A DNA stretch of 6,059 nucleotides, taken from positions 1-6,059 of the forward strand of contig DMZT01000022.1 of NCBI GenBank assembly GCA_003484865.1, written 5' to 3'. The notes beneath the pieces are model-generated. The model did not search any database and was not told where the DNA came from. It worked only from the letters and a program-made list of their open reading frames with translations. Position numbers and translations under genes: made by a program. The stretch is from Stenotrophomonas sp. GTDB lineage: Bacteria; Pseudomonadota; Gammaproteobacteria; Xanthomonadales; Xanthomonadaceae. Positions 1-6,059 of this stretch are shown in pieces. Positions within the stretch are counted from its first letter, which is position 1; every line of letters begins with the position of its first letter.

Positions 1-163
1 CGATCTGTCGATACATGGCGATACATCCTGCGCAGGCCCCAGCACGGAAAGGCCTTCGCCCGTCACCGGCAGATGTGAAGAGGCCGGTAAACGCTTGGCA
101 CATATGCCCCGGCTCGACCCCTCTATACACTCGGCGGTCGAGAAACAACCGGGATTGCATTAC
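1..163 (+). promoter_or_regulatory. Upstream region of the RND operon (promoter/operator candidates)
   Basis: No gene in this stretch can be supported. It holds several short symmetrical elements: a directly repeated CGATACAT (9-16 and 19-26), a perfect 10-bp palindrome CCTGCGCAGG (27-36), an 8-bp palindrome AAGGCCTT (49-56), a 6-bp inverted repeat ACCGGC/GCCGGT (65-70 and 83-88) and a 7-bp inverted repeat CTCGACC/GGTCGAG (113-119 and 136-142). A -10-like TATACA lies at 124-129, 35 bases before the chosen adaptor start, but no good -35 sits 16-18 bases before it. TTGGCA at 95-100 resembles a -35 box but is 23 bases away, which is too far. RND operons are commonly controlled by a TetR-, LysR- or MarR-type regulator, and one of these symmetries could be its operator. 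That is inference, because no regulator gene is visible. Confidence 0.35.
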
Positions 164-1261
164 ATGTTGGGACGCATCGCAGCGCGCTTCGCCGCTGGCA
201 TCGCCTTGGTCGCTTTGGCTGGGTGTGGCAGCAAAGACGAGGCCGCTCGCCGGCAGGCAGACGCCGTACCGGTCACCACCCAGGTGGTGAAGGCTTCGGC
301 ATGGAGCGACACGCTGCAGGCCCTGGGCACGGCCAAGGCGCGCGAGTCGGTGACGGTCACCGCCAAGGTCAGCGAAATCATCGAGACGGTGCACTTCGAA
401 AGTGGCCAGCAGGTCAGTGCCGGCACGCCGCTGGTGACCCTGCGCGGGCAAGCCCAGGAAGCTGCGCTGCTGCAGGCCCAGGCCACGTTCCTGGAAGCCG
501 ACCAGCTGTACAAGCGCCAGCGCGAACTCGCCGCCCAGCAGCTGGTGGCCAGCTCCACGCTGGACACGCAGCGCGCCATCCGCGATGCCGCTGACGCCCG
601 CGTGCGCGAAATGCAGTCCGACATCGGCGACCGCCGGGTACGCGCGCCGTTCGCCGGCGTGCTGGGCATCCGTCAGGTCAGCGCCGGTTCGCTGGTCACC
701 CCCAGCACCGCGATCACCACCCTGGATGACATCGAGCGCATGCACGTGGACTTCCAGGTGCCCGAAGCCGAGCTGGCTTCGCTGAGCACCGGTGACAAGG
801 TCAATGCGACCAGCGTGGCGTATCCGGGCCGCAACTTCGAAGGCCAGGTCGCTACCATCGATACCCGCGTGGATCCGGGCACGCGTGCGGTCACCGTGCG
901 CGCGGATTTCATCAATGCCGATCACGCACTGCGCCCGGGCATGCTGCTGGATGTGCGCATGTTCCGCCCCGAGCGCCAGGCGCTGGTCATCCCTGAAATC
1001 GCGGTGGTGCAGGTCGGGCGCGATTCCTACGTGTTCCGGGTCACGCCGGACCAGGTCGTGGAGCGCGTGGACATCACCGCCGGCGCGCGCCGCAGCGGCG
1101 TGGTCGAAATCCGTGAGGGGCTCGCCGCCGGCGACCGCATCGTGGTGGACGGCACCGGCAAGCTGCGCCCGGGGCTGAAGATCCAGGCCGAAGAAGCTGC
1201 GCCGGTCGCGCCGATCGCGCCGGCCGCCGCTACGACGGCCGAACCGGATACTGCCGGATGA
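164..1261 (+). CDS. RND efflux periplasmic adaptor (membrane fusion lipoprotein)
   Basis: This is the periplasmic adaptor of a tripartite RND pump; it links the inner-membrane permease encoded next to an outer-membrane channel. The ATG at 164 gives 365 residues and a good lipoprotein signal: basic N-terminus, hydrophobic stretch and lipobox LAGC with Cys21 as the lipidated residue. Starts further upstream (TTG 95, ATG 104) would put a polar extension before the signal. A GGGA at 151-154 is a weak ribosome binding site. Domains run as expected: first lipoyl half about 60-93, a short helical hairpin about 95-158, second lipoyl half beginning at V159 with RAPF (160-163), beta-barrel about 190-265 containing DTRVDPGTRAVTVR (233-246), membrane-proximal domain to about 345, then an Ala/Pro-rich tail. 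The hairpin tip carries R118 and L122 of the AcrA-type R-L-S docking motif, but Ala129 falls at the Ser position, with Ser130 next. The stop overlaps the permease start (ATGA), so the two are translationally coupled. Family assignment is firm; substrate is unknown. Confidence 0.93.
   Translation: MLGRIAARFAAGIALVALAGCGSKDEAARRQADAVPVTTQVVKASAWSDTLQALGTAKARESVTVTAKVSEIIETVHFESGQQVSAGTPLVTLRGQAQEAALLQAQATFLEADQLYKRQRELAAQQLVASSTLDTQRAIRDAADARVREMQSDIGDRRVRAPFAGVLGIRQVSAGSLVTPSTAITTLDDIERMHVDFQVPEAELASLSTGDKVNATSVAYPGRNFEGQVATIDTRVDPGTRAVTVRADFINADHALRPGMLLDVRMFRPERQALVIPEIAVVQVGRDSYVFRVTPDQVVERVDITAGARRSGVVEIREGLAAGDRIVVDGTGKLRPGLKIQAEEAAPVAPIAPAAATTAEPDTAG
1199..1225 (+). repeat. Three tandem 9-bp units in the adaptor's C-terminal tail
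   Basis: Three in-frame copies of GCGCCG followed by GTC, ATC or GCC encode Ala-Pro-Val, Ala-Pro-Ile and Ala-Pro-Ala. They form part of a low-complexity Ala/Pro-rich tail that lies beyond the folded adaptor core. The copies differ in their last codon, so this is a degenerate repeat. Copy number could vary between strains by slippage without breaking the frame. Confidence 0.55.
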
Positions 1262-4200
1262 AGCTCTCCGACGTTTCCATCCAGCGGCCGGTCTTCGCCG
1301 TGGTGATGAGCCTGCTGCTGGTCGTGCTGGGCTTCATGTCATTCACACGCTTGACCCTGCGCGAACTGCCTGCGATCGATCCGCCCATCGTCTCGGTCTC
1401 GGTCGATTACACCGGCGCGTCGGCAGCGGTCATCGAAAGCCGCATCACCCAGGTGCTGGAAGATGCGCTGGCCGGCATCGAAGGCATCGATACGATCAAC
1501 GCGCGCAGCTCCAACGGGCGCTCGCAGGTCAGTATCGAATTCACCTCCAACCGCGATATCGAAGCGGCCGCCAACGACGTGCGCGATGCGGTCAGCCGCG
1601 TTGCCGACCGCATGCCCGAAGAGGCGCGTCCGCCGGAAATCGCCAAGGTCGAGAGCGACGCCGATCCCATCATCTGGCTCAACATGAGCTCGACCTCGAT
1701 GGATACGCTGGAGCTGAGCGACTACGCCGACCGCTACATCGTCGACCGCTTCTCCAGCCTCGATGGCGTTGCCCAGGTGCGTATCGGTGGCCGCCAGCGC
1801 TATGCGATGCGGATCTGGCTGGACCGCGACCAGCTCGCCGCGCGCGGCCTGACCGTGGGCGATGTGGAAAGTGCGCTGCGCAACGAGAACGTGGAACTGC
1901 CGGCCGGCCGCATCGAATCGGCCGACCGCGATTTCACCCTGCGCGTGGAGCGCAACTACGTCAAACCGGAAGACTTCGCCGGCATTCCGCTGGGCAAGGG
2001 CGCCGATGGGTACGTCGTGCGCATGGGCGATGTCGCCAAGATCGAACTGGCCTCGTCCGAACGCCGCGCGTACTACCGCAGCAACGGTGAGCCGAACATC
2101 GGCCTGGGCATCGTCAAGACCTCCACCGCCAACGCGCTGGATGTCGCCCGCGAAGCGCGCGCCGAAGCCGACCGGATCAGCAGCACGCTGCCCGAAGGCA
2201 CCCGCATCTTCGTGGCCTTCGACAACACCACCTTCATCGAGGCCGCGGTCGATCGCGTCTACGCCACGCTGGTCGAGGCGATGCTGCTGGTGCTGGCGGT
2301 GATCTGGCTGTTCCTGGGCAGTTTCCGCGCGGCGTTGATTCCCGCGGTAACGGTGCCGGTCTGCCTGATCGCGGCCTTCATCGCGCTGTATGCCTTCGGG
2401 TTCTCGATCAACCTGCTGACCCTGCTCGCGCTGGTGCTGTGTATCGGCCTGGTGGTGGATGACGCCATCGTGGTGGTGGAGAACGTGCAACGCCGTATCG
2501 ATCTGGGCGAGCCGCCGCTGGTCGCCTCCAAGCGCGGCACCACCCAGGTGGCGTTCGCGGTGATCGCCACCACCGCGGTGCTGGTCGCGGTGTTCCTGCC
2601 GGTCGGCTTCCTGGAAGGCAATACCGGCCGCCTGTTCCGCGAGCTGGCCGTGGCGCTGGCCGCGGCGGTGGCGCTGTCGGCGTTCGTGTCGCTCACGCTG
2701 ACCCCGATGATGGCCTCCAAGCTGCTCAAGCCGCATACCGGCCAGGCACCGAAGGGCCTGCACGGGCTGATCAACCGCAACCTGGATCGGCTGTCGGCCG
2801 CCTACGGGCGCTTCCTGGAAGCGCACGTGACCCGCACCTGGGTCTACATCGTGGTGATGATCCTGTCGCTGCTGGCCAGCGCGCTGCTGCTCAAGGTGCT
2901 GCCGTCCGAGCTGGCCCCGGCCGAAGACCGTGGCTCCTTCCAGATCATGATCGATGGCCCGGAAGGTGCCGGCTTCGATTACACCGTCGGCCAGGTCCAG
3001 CAGGTCGAGAAGATCGTCTCCGGCTTCGTCGGCGAAGATGAGCCGATCGTGCGCGCCAACCCGCGCGTGCCCGGCGGCTGGGGCTCCAGCGAGGAAATGC
3101 ACACCGGCCGCATCAGCGTGTTCCTGCAGCCCTGGCGCCAACGTGATGTCTCCACCCCGGATGTGGCGGCCGAGCTGCAGACCCACCTCAATGATCTGCG
3201 GGGCGTGCGCGTGCGCACCCAGGTCGGGGGTGGTCTGGTCCGCAGCCAGGGCCAGCCGTTCCAGATCGTGCTGGGTGGCCCGGAGTACGCGGAGATCGCG
3301 CAGTGGCGTGACCGCATGCTGCTGCGCATGGCCGACAACCCTGGCCTGGTCGGTGCGGACTCGGATTACAAGGAAACCCGCCCGCAGATGCGCGTGAACA
3401 TCGATCGCCAGCGGGCGGCCGATCTGGGCGTATCGGTCACCGCGATCGGCAGCGCGCTGGAAACCATGATGGGCTCGCGCCGCGTCACCACCTTCGTCGA
3501 CAACGGCGAGGAGTACGACGTGCTGGTCCAGGCCGGCCGCGACGGCCGCGCCTCGCCGTCGGATCTGGCCGCGATCCGCGTGCGCGCCAGTGGCGGCGAA
3601 CTGGTCCCGCTGTCCAACCTGGTCACGCTCAGCGAAGTGGCCGAAGCCGGCAGCCTCAACCGCTTCAACCGGCTGCGCTCGATCACCATCAACGCTGGCC
3701 TGGCCCCGGGCTATCCGCTGGGCGAGGCCATCGCCTGGGCCCAGCAGGTGGCCAGCGAGGAGCTGCCACAGCATGCGCAGATCAGCTGGAAGGGCGAATC
3801 GCGCGAGTACCAGAACGCCGGCAGCGCCGTGCTGCTGACCTTCGCGATGGCCCTGCTGGTGGTGTTCCTGGTGCTGGCCGCACAGTTCGAGAGCTTCATC
3901 CACCCGCTGGTGATCATGCTCACCGTGCCGCTGGGCGTGCTCGGCGCGCTGCTGGGGCTGTATGTCAGTGGTGGCACGATCAACCTGTTCAGCCAGATCG
4001 GCATCGTGATGCTGGTGGGCCTGGCGGCCAAGAACGGCATCCTGATCGTGGAGTTCGCCAACCAGCTGCGCGATGAGGGCCGCAACGTGCACCAGGCCAT
4101 CGTCGAATCGGCGATGGTGCGCCTGCGCCCGATCCTGATGACCTCCATCGCCACCGTGGTCGGTGCGATCCCGCTGGTGGTGGCCGGTGGCCCGGGTTCG

Positions 4201-4383
4201 GCCAGCCGCGGCACGATCGGCGTGGTGGTGATCTTCGGCGTGACCGTGTCCACCTTCCTGTCGCTGTTCGTGGTGCCGGCGTTCTACTCGCTGCTGGCCC
4301 CGTACACCCGCTCGCCGGAAGCCGTGGCGCGTGAACTGGCCCGCCAGGAAGCGGAAACCCCCTCGGTCGGCGGCCATGCCTGA
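1258..4383 (+). CDS. RND multidrug-type efflux permease (HAE-1, AcrB family)
   Basis: This is the inner-membrane, proton-driven pump subunit. At 1041 residues it matches the usual length of HAE-1 permeases (AcrB 1049). It has the internal two-fold layout of the family: TM1 (11-29), a large periplasmic porter region, TM2-6 (about 335-482), TM7 (about 528-547), a second periplasmic region, and TM8-12 (about 858-1015). The proton-relay residues are all present: D401 and D402 in TM4 (LVVDDAIVVVENV), K925 in TM10 (LAAKNGILIVEFANQ), and R955 and T962 of RLRPILMT, matching AcrB D407, D408, K940, R971 and T978. AAQFESFIHPLVIMLTVPLG (874-893) and RELPAIDPP (35-43) are also typical. The phenylalanines of the AcrB distal pocket are not conserved (P137 and G177 at the places of F136 and F178), so substrates cannot be read across from AcrB. 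Its ATG overlaps the adaptor stop by 4 bases with only a weak CGGA at 1245-1248, suggesting coupled translation. No outer-membrane factor follows. Several two-gene RND operons of this kind are known in Stenotrophomonas, but I cannot assign a specific name. Confidence 0.96.
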   Translation: MKLSDVSIQRPVFAVVMSLLLVVLGFMSFTRLTLRELPAIDPPIVSVSVDYTGASAAVIESRITQVLEDALAGIEGIDTINARSSNGRSQVSIEFTSNRDIEAAANDVRDAVSRVADRMPEEARPPEIAKVESDADPIIWLNMSSTSMDTLELSDYADRYIVDRFSSLDGVAQVRIGGRQRYAMRIWLDRDQLAARGLTVGDVESALRNENVELPAGRIESADRDFTLRVERNYVKPEDFAGIPLGKGADGYVVRMGDVAKIELASSERRAYYRSNGEPNIGLGIVKTSTANALDVAREARAEADRISSTLPEGTRIFVAFDNTTFIEAAVDRVYATLVEAMLLVLAVIWLFLGSFRAALIPAVTVPVCLIAAFIALYAFGFSINLLTLLALVLCIGLVVDDAIVVVENVQRRIDLGEPPLVASKRGTTQVAFAVIATTAVLVAVFLPVGFLEGNTGRLFRELAVALAAAVALSAFVSLTLTPMMASKLLKPHTGQAPKGLHGLINRNLDRLSAAYGRFLEAHVTRTWVYIVVMILSLLASALLLKVLPSELAPAEDRGSFQIMIDGPEGAGFDYTVGQVQQVEKIVSGFVGEDEPIVRANPRVPGGWGSSEEMHTGRISVFLQPWRQRDVSTPDVAAELQTHLNDLRGVRVRTQVGGGLVRSQGQPFQIVLGGPEYAEIAQWRDRMLLRMADNPGLVGADSDYKETRPQMRVNIDRQRAADLGVSVTAIGSALETMMGSRRVTTFVDNGEEYDVLVQAGRDGRASPSDLAAIRVRASGGELVPLSNLVTLSEVAEAGSLNRFNRLRSITINAGLAPGYPLGEAIAWAQQVASEELPQHAQISWKGESREYQNAGSAVLLTFAMALLVVFLVLAAQFESFIHPLVIMLTVPLGVLGALLGLYVSGGTINLFSQIGIVMLVGLAAKNGILIVEFANQLRDEGRNVHQAIVESAMVRLRPILMTSIATVVGAIPLVVAGGPGSASRGTIGVVVIFGVTVSTFLSLFVVPAFYSLLAPYTRSPEAVARELARQEAETPSVGGHA

Positions 4384-4386
4384 CCC

Positions 4387-4411
4387 GAATGGGCGGCATT
4401 GCCGCCCATTC
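4387..4411 (+). terminator. Perfect 11-bp stem-loop after the RND permease, probable terminator
   Basis: GAATGGGCGGC (4387-4397) and its exact reverse complement GCCGCCCATTC (4401-4411) flank a 3-base loop (ATT), starting 3 bases after the permease stop. Position and stem strength suit a transcription terminator separating the pump operon from the symporter gene. The downstream bases (ATCGAAATTG) contain no real U-tract, so it is not a textbook intrinsic terminator. It may be Rho-assisted, a 3'-end protecting hairpin, or work on both strands, since the upstream side is not U-rich either. Confidence 0.6.
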
Positions 4412-4501
4412 ATCGAAATTGCCACTACGCAGTCCGGCGCGGATCGTGGAGAATCGACCGGGTCCCAGCCGACGGGGACGTTCCTTTTGTTTCCGCCGAC
4501 T
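4412..4501 (+). promoter_or_regulatory. Leader/promoter region of the symporter gene
   Basis: These bases lie between the hairpin and the symporter ribosome binding site and hold no gene. TTGCCA at 4419-4424 matches five of six bases of a -35 box, but the sequence 17 bases later (GATCGT, 4442-4447) is a poor -10; GAGAAT at 4449-4454 is a better hexamer with a poor -35. Either could be a weak or activator-dependent promoter. Further on, GTCCC (4462-4466) can pair with GGGAC (4475-4479) across an 8-base loop, followed by a U-rich tract (4481-4493) only about 10 bases before the ribosome binding site. This could be a small attenuator or chance. No glycine-riboswitch core is visible. Confidence 0.35.
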
Positions 4502-4509
4502 GGAGAGAG
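4502..4509 (+). promoter_or_regulatory. Ribosome binding site that fixes the symporter start at GTG 4513
   Basis: GGAGAGAG contains a good Shine-Dalgarno core (GGAG 4502-4505) 7 bases before GTG 4513. The reading frame is open upstream as far as the permease stop, but the TTG at 4399 sits in the hairpin loop, has no such site and would add about 38 residues unlike the family. The GTG is therefore preferred. Confidence 0.8.
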
Positions 4510-4512
4510 CGC

Positions 4513-6030
4513 GTGGAAGAAGTAGTCAGTTTCATCAACGGGATCATCTGGAGCAAAGCCCTGATCTTCCTGTGTCTTGCCGCAGGCCTGTACTTCAGTG
4601 CCCGTACCCGTTTCATGCAGATCCGCGGGTTCGTGGAGATGTGCCGGCTCACCGTGCAGGGTGAGAAATCCGAGGCGGGCGTGTCCTCGTTCCAGGCGCT
4701 GGCCATGTCCATGGCCGGGCGCATGGGCATCGGCAACATCGCCGGTGTGGCCACCGCGATCGCCTTCGGTGGCCCCGGTGCGATCTTCTGGATGTGGGTG
4801 ATGGGCTTCCTCGGTGCGTCCACCTCGTATGTGGAATGCACCCTGGCGCAGATCTACAAGACCAAGGATGCCGAAGGCCGCTACCGCGGTGGCCCGGCGT
4901 ACTACATCGAAAAGGCCATGGGCCTGAAGTGGTACGCCTTGGCCTTCGCCGTGGCCACCATCATCGCCGCCGGCTTCCTGATGCCGGGCGTGCAGGCCAA
5001 TGCCATCGCCGACAGCATCATCAATGCCTGCCGCGGCGGTGCGCTGTGCGGGCCACTGGATGGTCAGTTCATGGGCCTGGAATCGGTGCAGGCGCTCAAG
5101 CTGGGCATCGGCATCGTGGTCTCGTTGCTGCTGGCCGTGGTGATCTTCGGCGGCGTCAAGCGCATCGCCAACTTCGCCGAGGTGGTCGTTCCGTTCATGG
5201 CCGCCGCCTTCATCCTGATGGCCATCGTCATCATGATCATCAACTACGACCGCGTGCCGGACATGTTCCACACCGTGTTCAGCAGCGCCTTCGGCGCGCA
5301 TGCCGCGTTCGGCGCGATGATGGGCCTGGCGGTGGAGTGGGGCGTCAAGCGCGGTATCTACGCCAACGAGGCCGGCCAGGGTACCGGCCCGCATGCGGCG
5401 GCCGCCTCGGAGGTTTCGCACCCGGCCAAGCAGGGTTACGTGCAGGCCTTCGCGATCTACTTCGACACCATGATGGTGTGCACCGCCACCGCGTTCCTGA
5501 TCCTGGCCGCAGGCACCTACAACGTGTATTCCCCGGTCCCGGGCGGCGCGCCCGTGTTCGCCGGCCTGGCCGGTGTCGCAGAAGGCGCGGGTTACGCCCA
5601 GGCGGCGGTGGAAACCGTCATCCCGGGCTTCGGCGCGGCCTTTGTGGCGATCGCGATCTTCTTCTTCGCCTTCACCACGATCATGGCCTATTACTACATG
5701 GCCGAGACCAACCTGACCTACGTCAACAACAACGCCAAGCGCCCGCTGACCGTCCTGCTGCTGCGCCTGGGCATCATCGGCATGGTGATCTTCGGTGCCT
5801 TCCACAATGCCGGCATGGCGTGGGCGCTGGGCGACATCGGCGTCGGCCTGATGGCGTGGTTGAACATCATCGCGATCCTGATCGTGCAGAAGCCGGCGAT
5901 GCTGGCCCTGCGCGACTACGAACGTCAAAAGAAGCTCGGCCTGGATCCGACCTTCGACCCCGATGCACTTGGCATCAAGAACGCCGATTTCTGGCGTCAA
6001 CGCAAGCTGGAGTTGTCCCGTAGTGAATGA
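4513..6030 (+). CDS. Sodium:alanine/glycine symporter, AGCS family
   Basis: This is an inner-membrane amino-acid:cation symporter of the AGCS family (AlsT/DagA-like), expected to import alanine and/or glycine, and possibly related amino acids, with Na+ (or H+). From GTG 4513 the protein has 505 residues, near the family's usual 450-500. About eleven hydrophobic segments are visible (roughly 13-29, 58-82, 84-105, 138-158, 196-214, 222-244, 255-275, 308-332, 368-395, 412-432, 436-458). Family motifs: GIGNIAGVATAI (72-83), GGPGAIFWMWV (86-96, the core of the family signature), YRGGPAYYIEKAMG (124-137), NEAGQGTGP (285-293) and SHPAKQGYVQ (302-311). The first of these is more often GTGN in relatives as I recall them. 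A loop after the fourth segment carries C173 and C179 and looks longer than in many members. The tail (about 470-505) is charged and cytosolic. It has its own ribosome binding site and lies beyond a strong hairpin, so I infer transcription separate from the pump. The choice between Ala and Gly cannot be made from sequence. Confidence 0.95.
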   Translation: MEEVVSFINGIIWSKALIFLCLAAGLYFSARTRFMQIRGFVEMCRLTVQGEKSEAGVSSFQALAMSMAGRMGIGNIAGVATAIAFGGPGAIFWMWVMGFLGASTSYVECTLAQIYKTKDAEGRYRGGPAYYIEKAMGLKWYALAFAVATIIAAGFLMPGVQANAIADSIINACRGGALCGPLDGQFMGLESVQALKLGIGIVVSLLLAVVIFGGVKRIANFAEVVVPFMAAAFILMAIVIMIINYDRVPDMFHTVFSSAFGAHAAFGAMMGLAVEWGVKRGIYANEAGQGTGPHAAAASEVSHPAKQGYVQAFAIYFDTMMVCTATAFLILAAGTYNVYSPVPGGAPVFAGLAGVAEGAGYAQAAVETVIPGFGAAFVAIAIFFFAFTTIMAYYYMAETNLTYVNNNAKRPLTVLLLRLGIIGMVIFGAFHNAGMAWALGDIGVGLMAWLNIIAILIVQKPAMLALRDYERQKKLGLDPTFDPDALGIKNADFWRQRKLELSRSE

Positions 6031-6059
6031 TCCCTGGAAGAATGCGCGCCGTCAGTCCT
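6023..6059 (+). CDS. Possible start of a following gene, cut by the window end
   Basis: A GTG at 6023 opens a frame reading MNDPWKNARRQS up to the window edge. It overlaps the last 8 bases of the symporter gene in another frame, and GGAG at 6009-6012 lies 10 bases before it, a usable ribosome binding site. The codons look like those of a real gene. An ATG at 6027 in a different frame has no such site. The Asn-Asp-Pro-Trp opening is loosely like that of some glutamate/leucine dehydrogenases, but 12 residues are too few to name a product. If real, the gene would be coupled to the symporter. Confidence 0.35.
   Translation, partial: MNDPWKNARRQS

Noticed and set aside
1..26. Minus-strand ATG codons at 16 and 26 as the start of a divergent regulator gene
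   Set aside because: Only a few codons are in the window and there is no well-spaced ribosome binding site on that strand.
1..78. A plus-strand frame open from the window edge to a TGA at 76-78, possibly the tail of an upstream gene
   Set aside because: The 25 residues match nothing I recognise and the codon bias is not distinctive. The other plus frames are open over the same bases too, so it is not supported as a gene.
95..163. Longer N-terminus for the adaptor from TTG 95 or ATG 104
   Set aside because: The extension would place polar residues ahead of a clean lipoprotein signal peptide starting at ATG 164, and neither start has a convincing ribosome binding site.
15..290. Plus-strand 91-codon frame overlapping the adaptor start
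   Set aside because: It overlaps the well-supported adaptor gene in another frame, and its product is Arg/Pro/Ser-rich, as frame-shifted GC-rich coding DNA usually is.
4412..4512. Glycine riboswitch in the symporter leader
   Set aside because: Such riboswitches precede AGCS genes in other bacteria, but the leader is only about 100 bases and lacks the conserved CTCTCAGGC-like segment and the expected tandem aptamer layout. The GGAGAGAG at 4502 is the ribosome binding site.
1339..6000. A 1553-codon open frame on the minus strand running through the permease, the intergenic region and most of the symporter
   Set aside because: It is in exact codon register with both sense genes, so it stays open only because they lack the codons TTA, CTA and TCA in this stretch; it ends at the single TCA codon at 1339. 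Its product is His/Gln/Arg/Gly/Asp-rich with no recognisable fold. It is a codon-bias shadow.
1258..6030. A functional transport module joining the pump and the symporter
   Set aside because: Both genes encode transporters on the same strand, but a strong hairpin, a separate leader and a separate ribosome binding site lie between them, and nothing in the sequence links their roles beyond adjacency.

Overview
The window is a compact, GC-rich stretch with three complete plus-strand genes and probably the first codons of a fourth. Nearly every codon ends in G or C, and the leucine codons TTA and CTA are avoided. Together with the protein sequences, this fits a gammaproteobacterium of the Xanthomonas/Stenotrophomonas group (Lysobacterales). 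That placement is inference from style and family resemblance, not from a marker gene.

Layout: positions 1-163 are a short upstream region with several small palindromes and an inverted repeat around a -10-like hexamer. Next comes a two-gene RND efflux operon: a lipoprotein periplasmic adaptor (164-1261) overlapping by 4 bases (ATGA) with an inner-membrane RND permease of the HAE-1 (AcrB-like) type (1258-4383). A perfect 11-bp hairpin follows the permease stop at once. After a leader of about 100 bases there is an AGCS-family sodium:alanine/glycine symporter gene (GTG start at 4513, stop at 6030). A GTG at 6023 that overlaps the symporter stop may start another gene, which runs off the window.

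How the genes work together: adaptor and permease should form two parts of a tripartite proton-driven exporter. No outer-membrane channel gene is present, so the pump must use a TolC-like protein encoded elsewhere, or outside the window. The symporter is a separate amino-acid uptake system. The hairpin, the leader and its own strong ribosome binding site suggest that it is expressed separately from the pump.

I see no mobile element, CRISPR array, tRNA/rRNA or undescribed multi-gene system. The points worth a second look are local: a putative operator at the pump promoter, a permease pocket without AcrB's phenylalanine cluster, a shifted docking motif in the adaptor, a hairpin plus U-rich tract in the symporter leader, and a cysteine-containing loop and a GIGN motif in the symporter.
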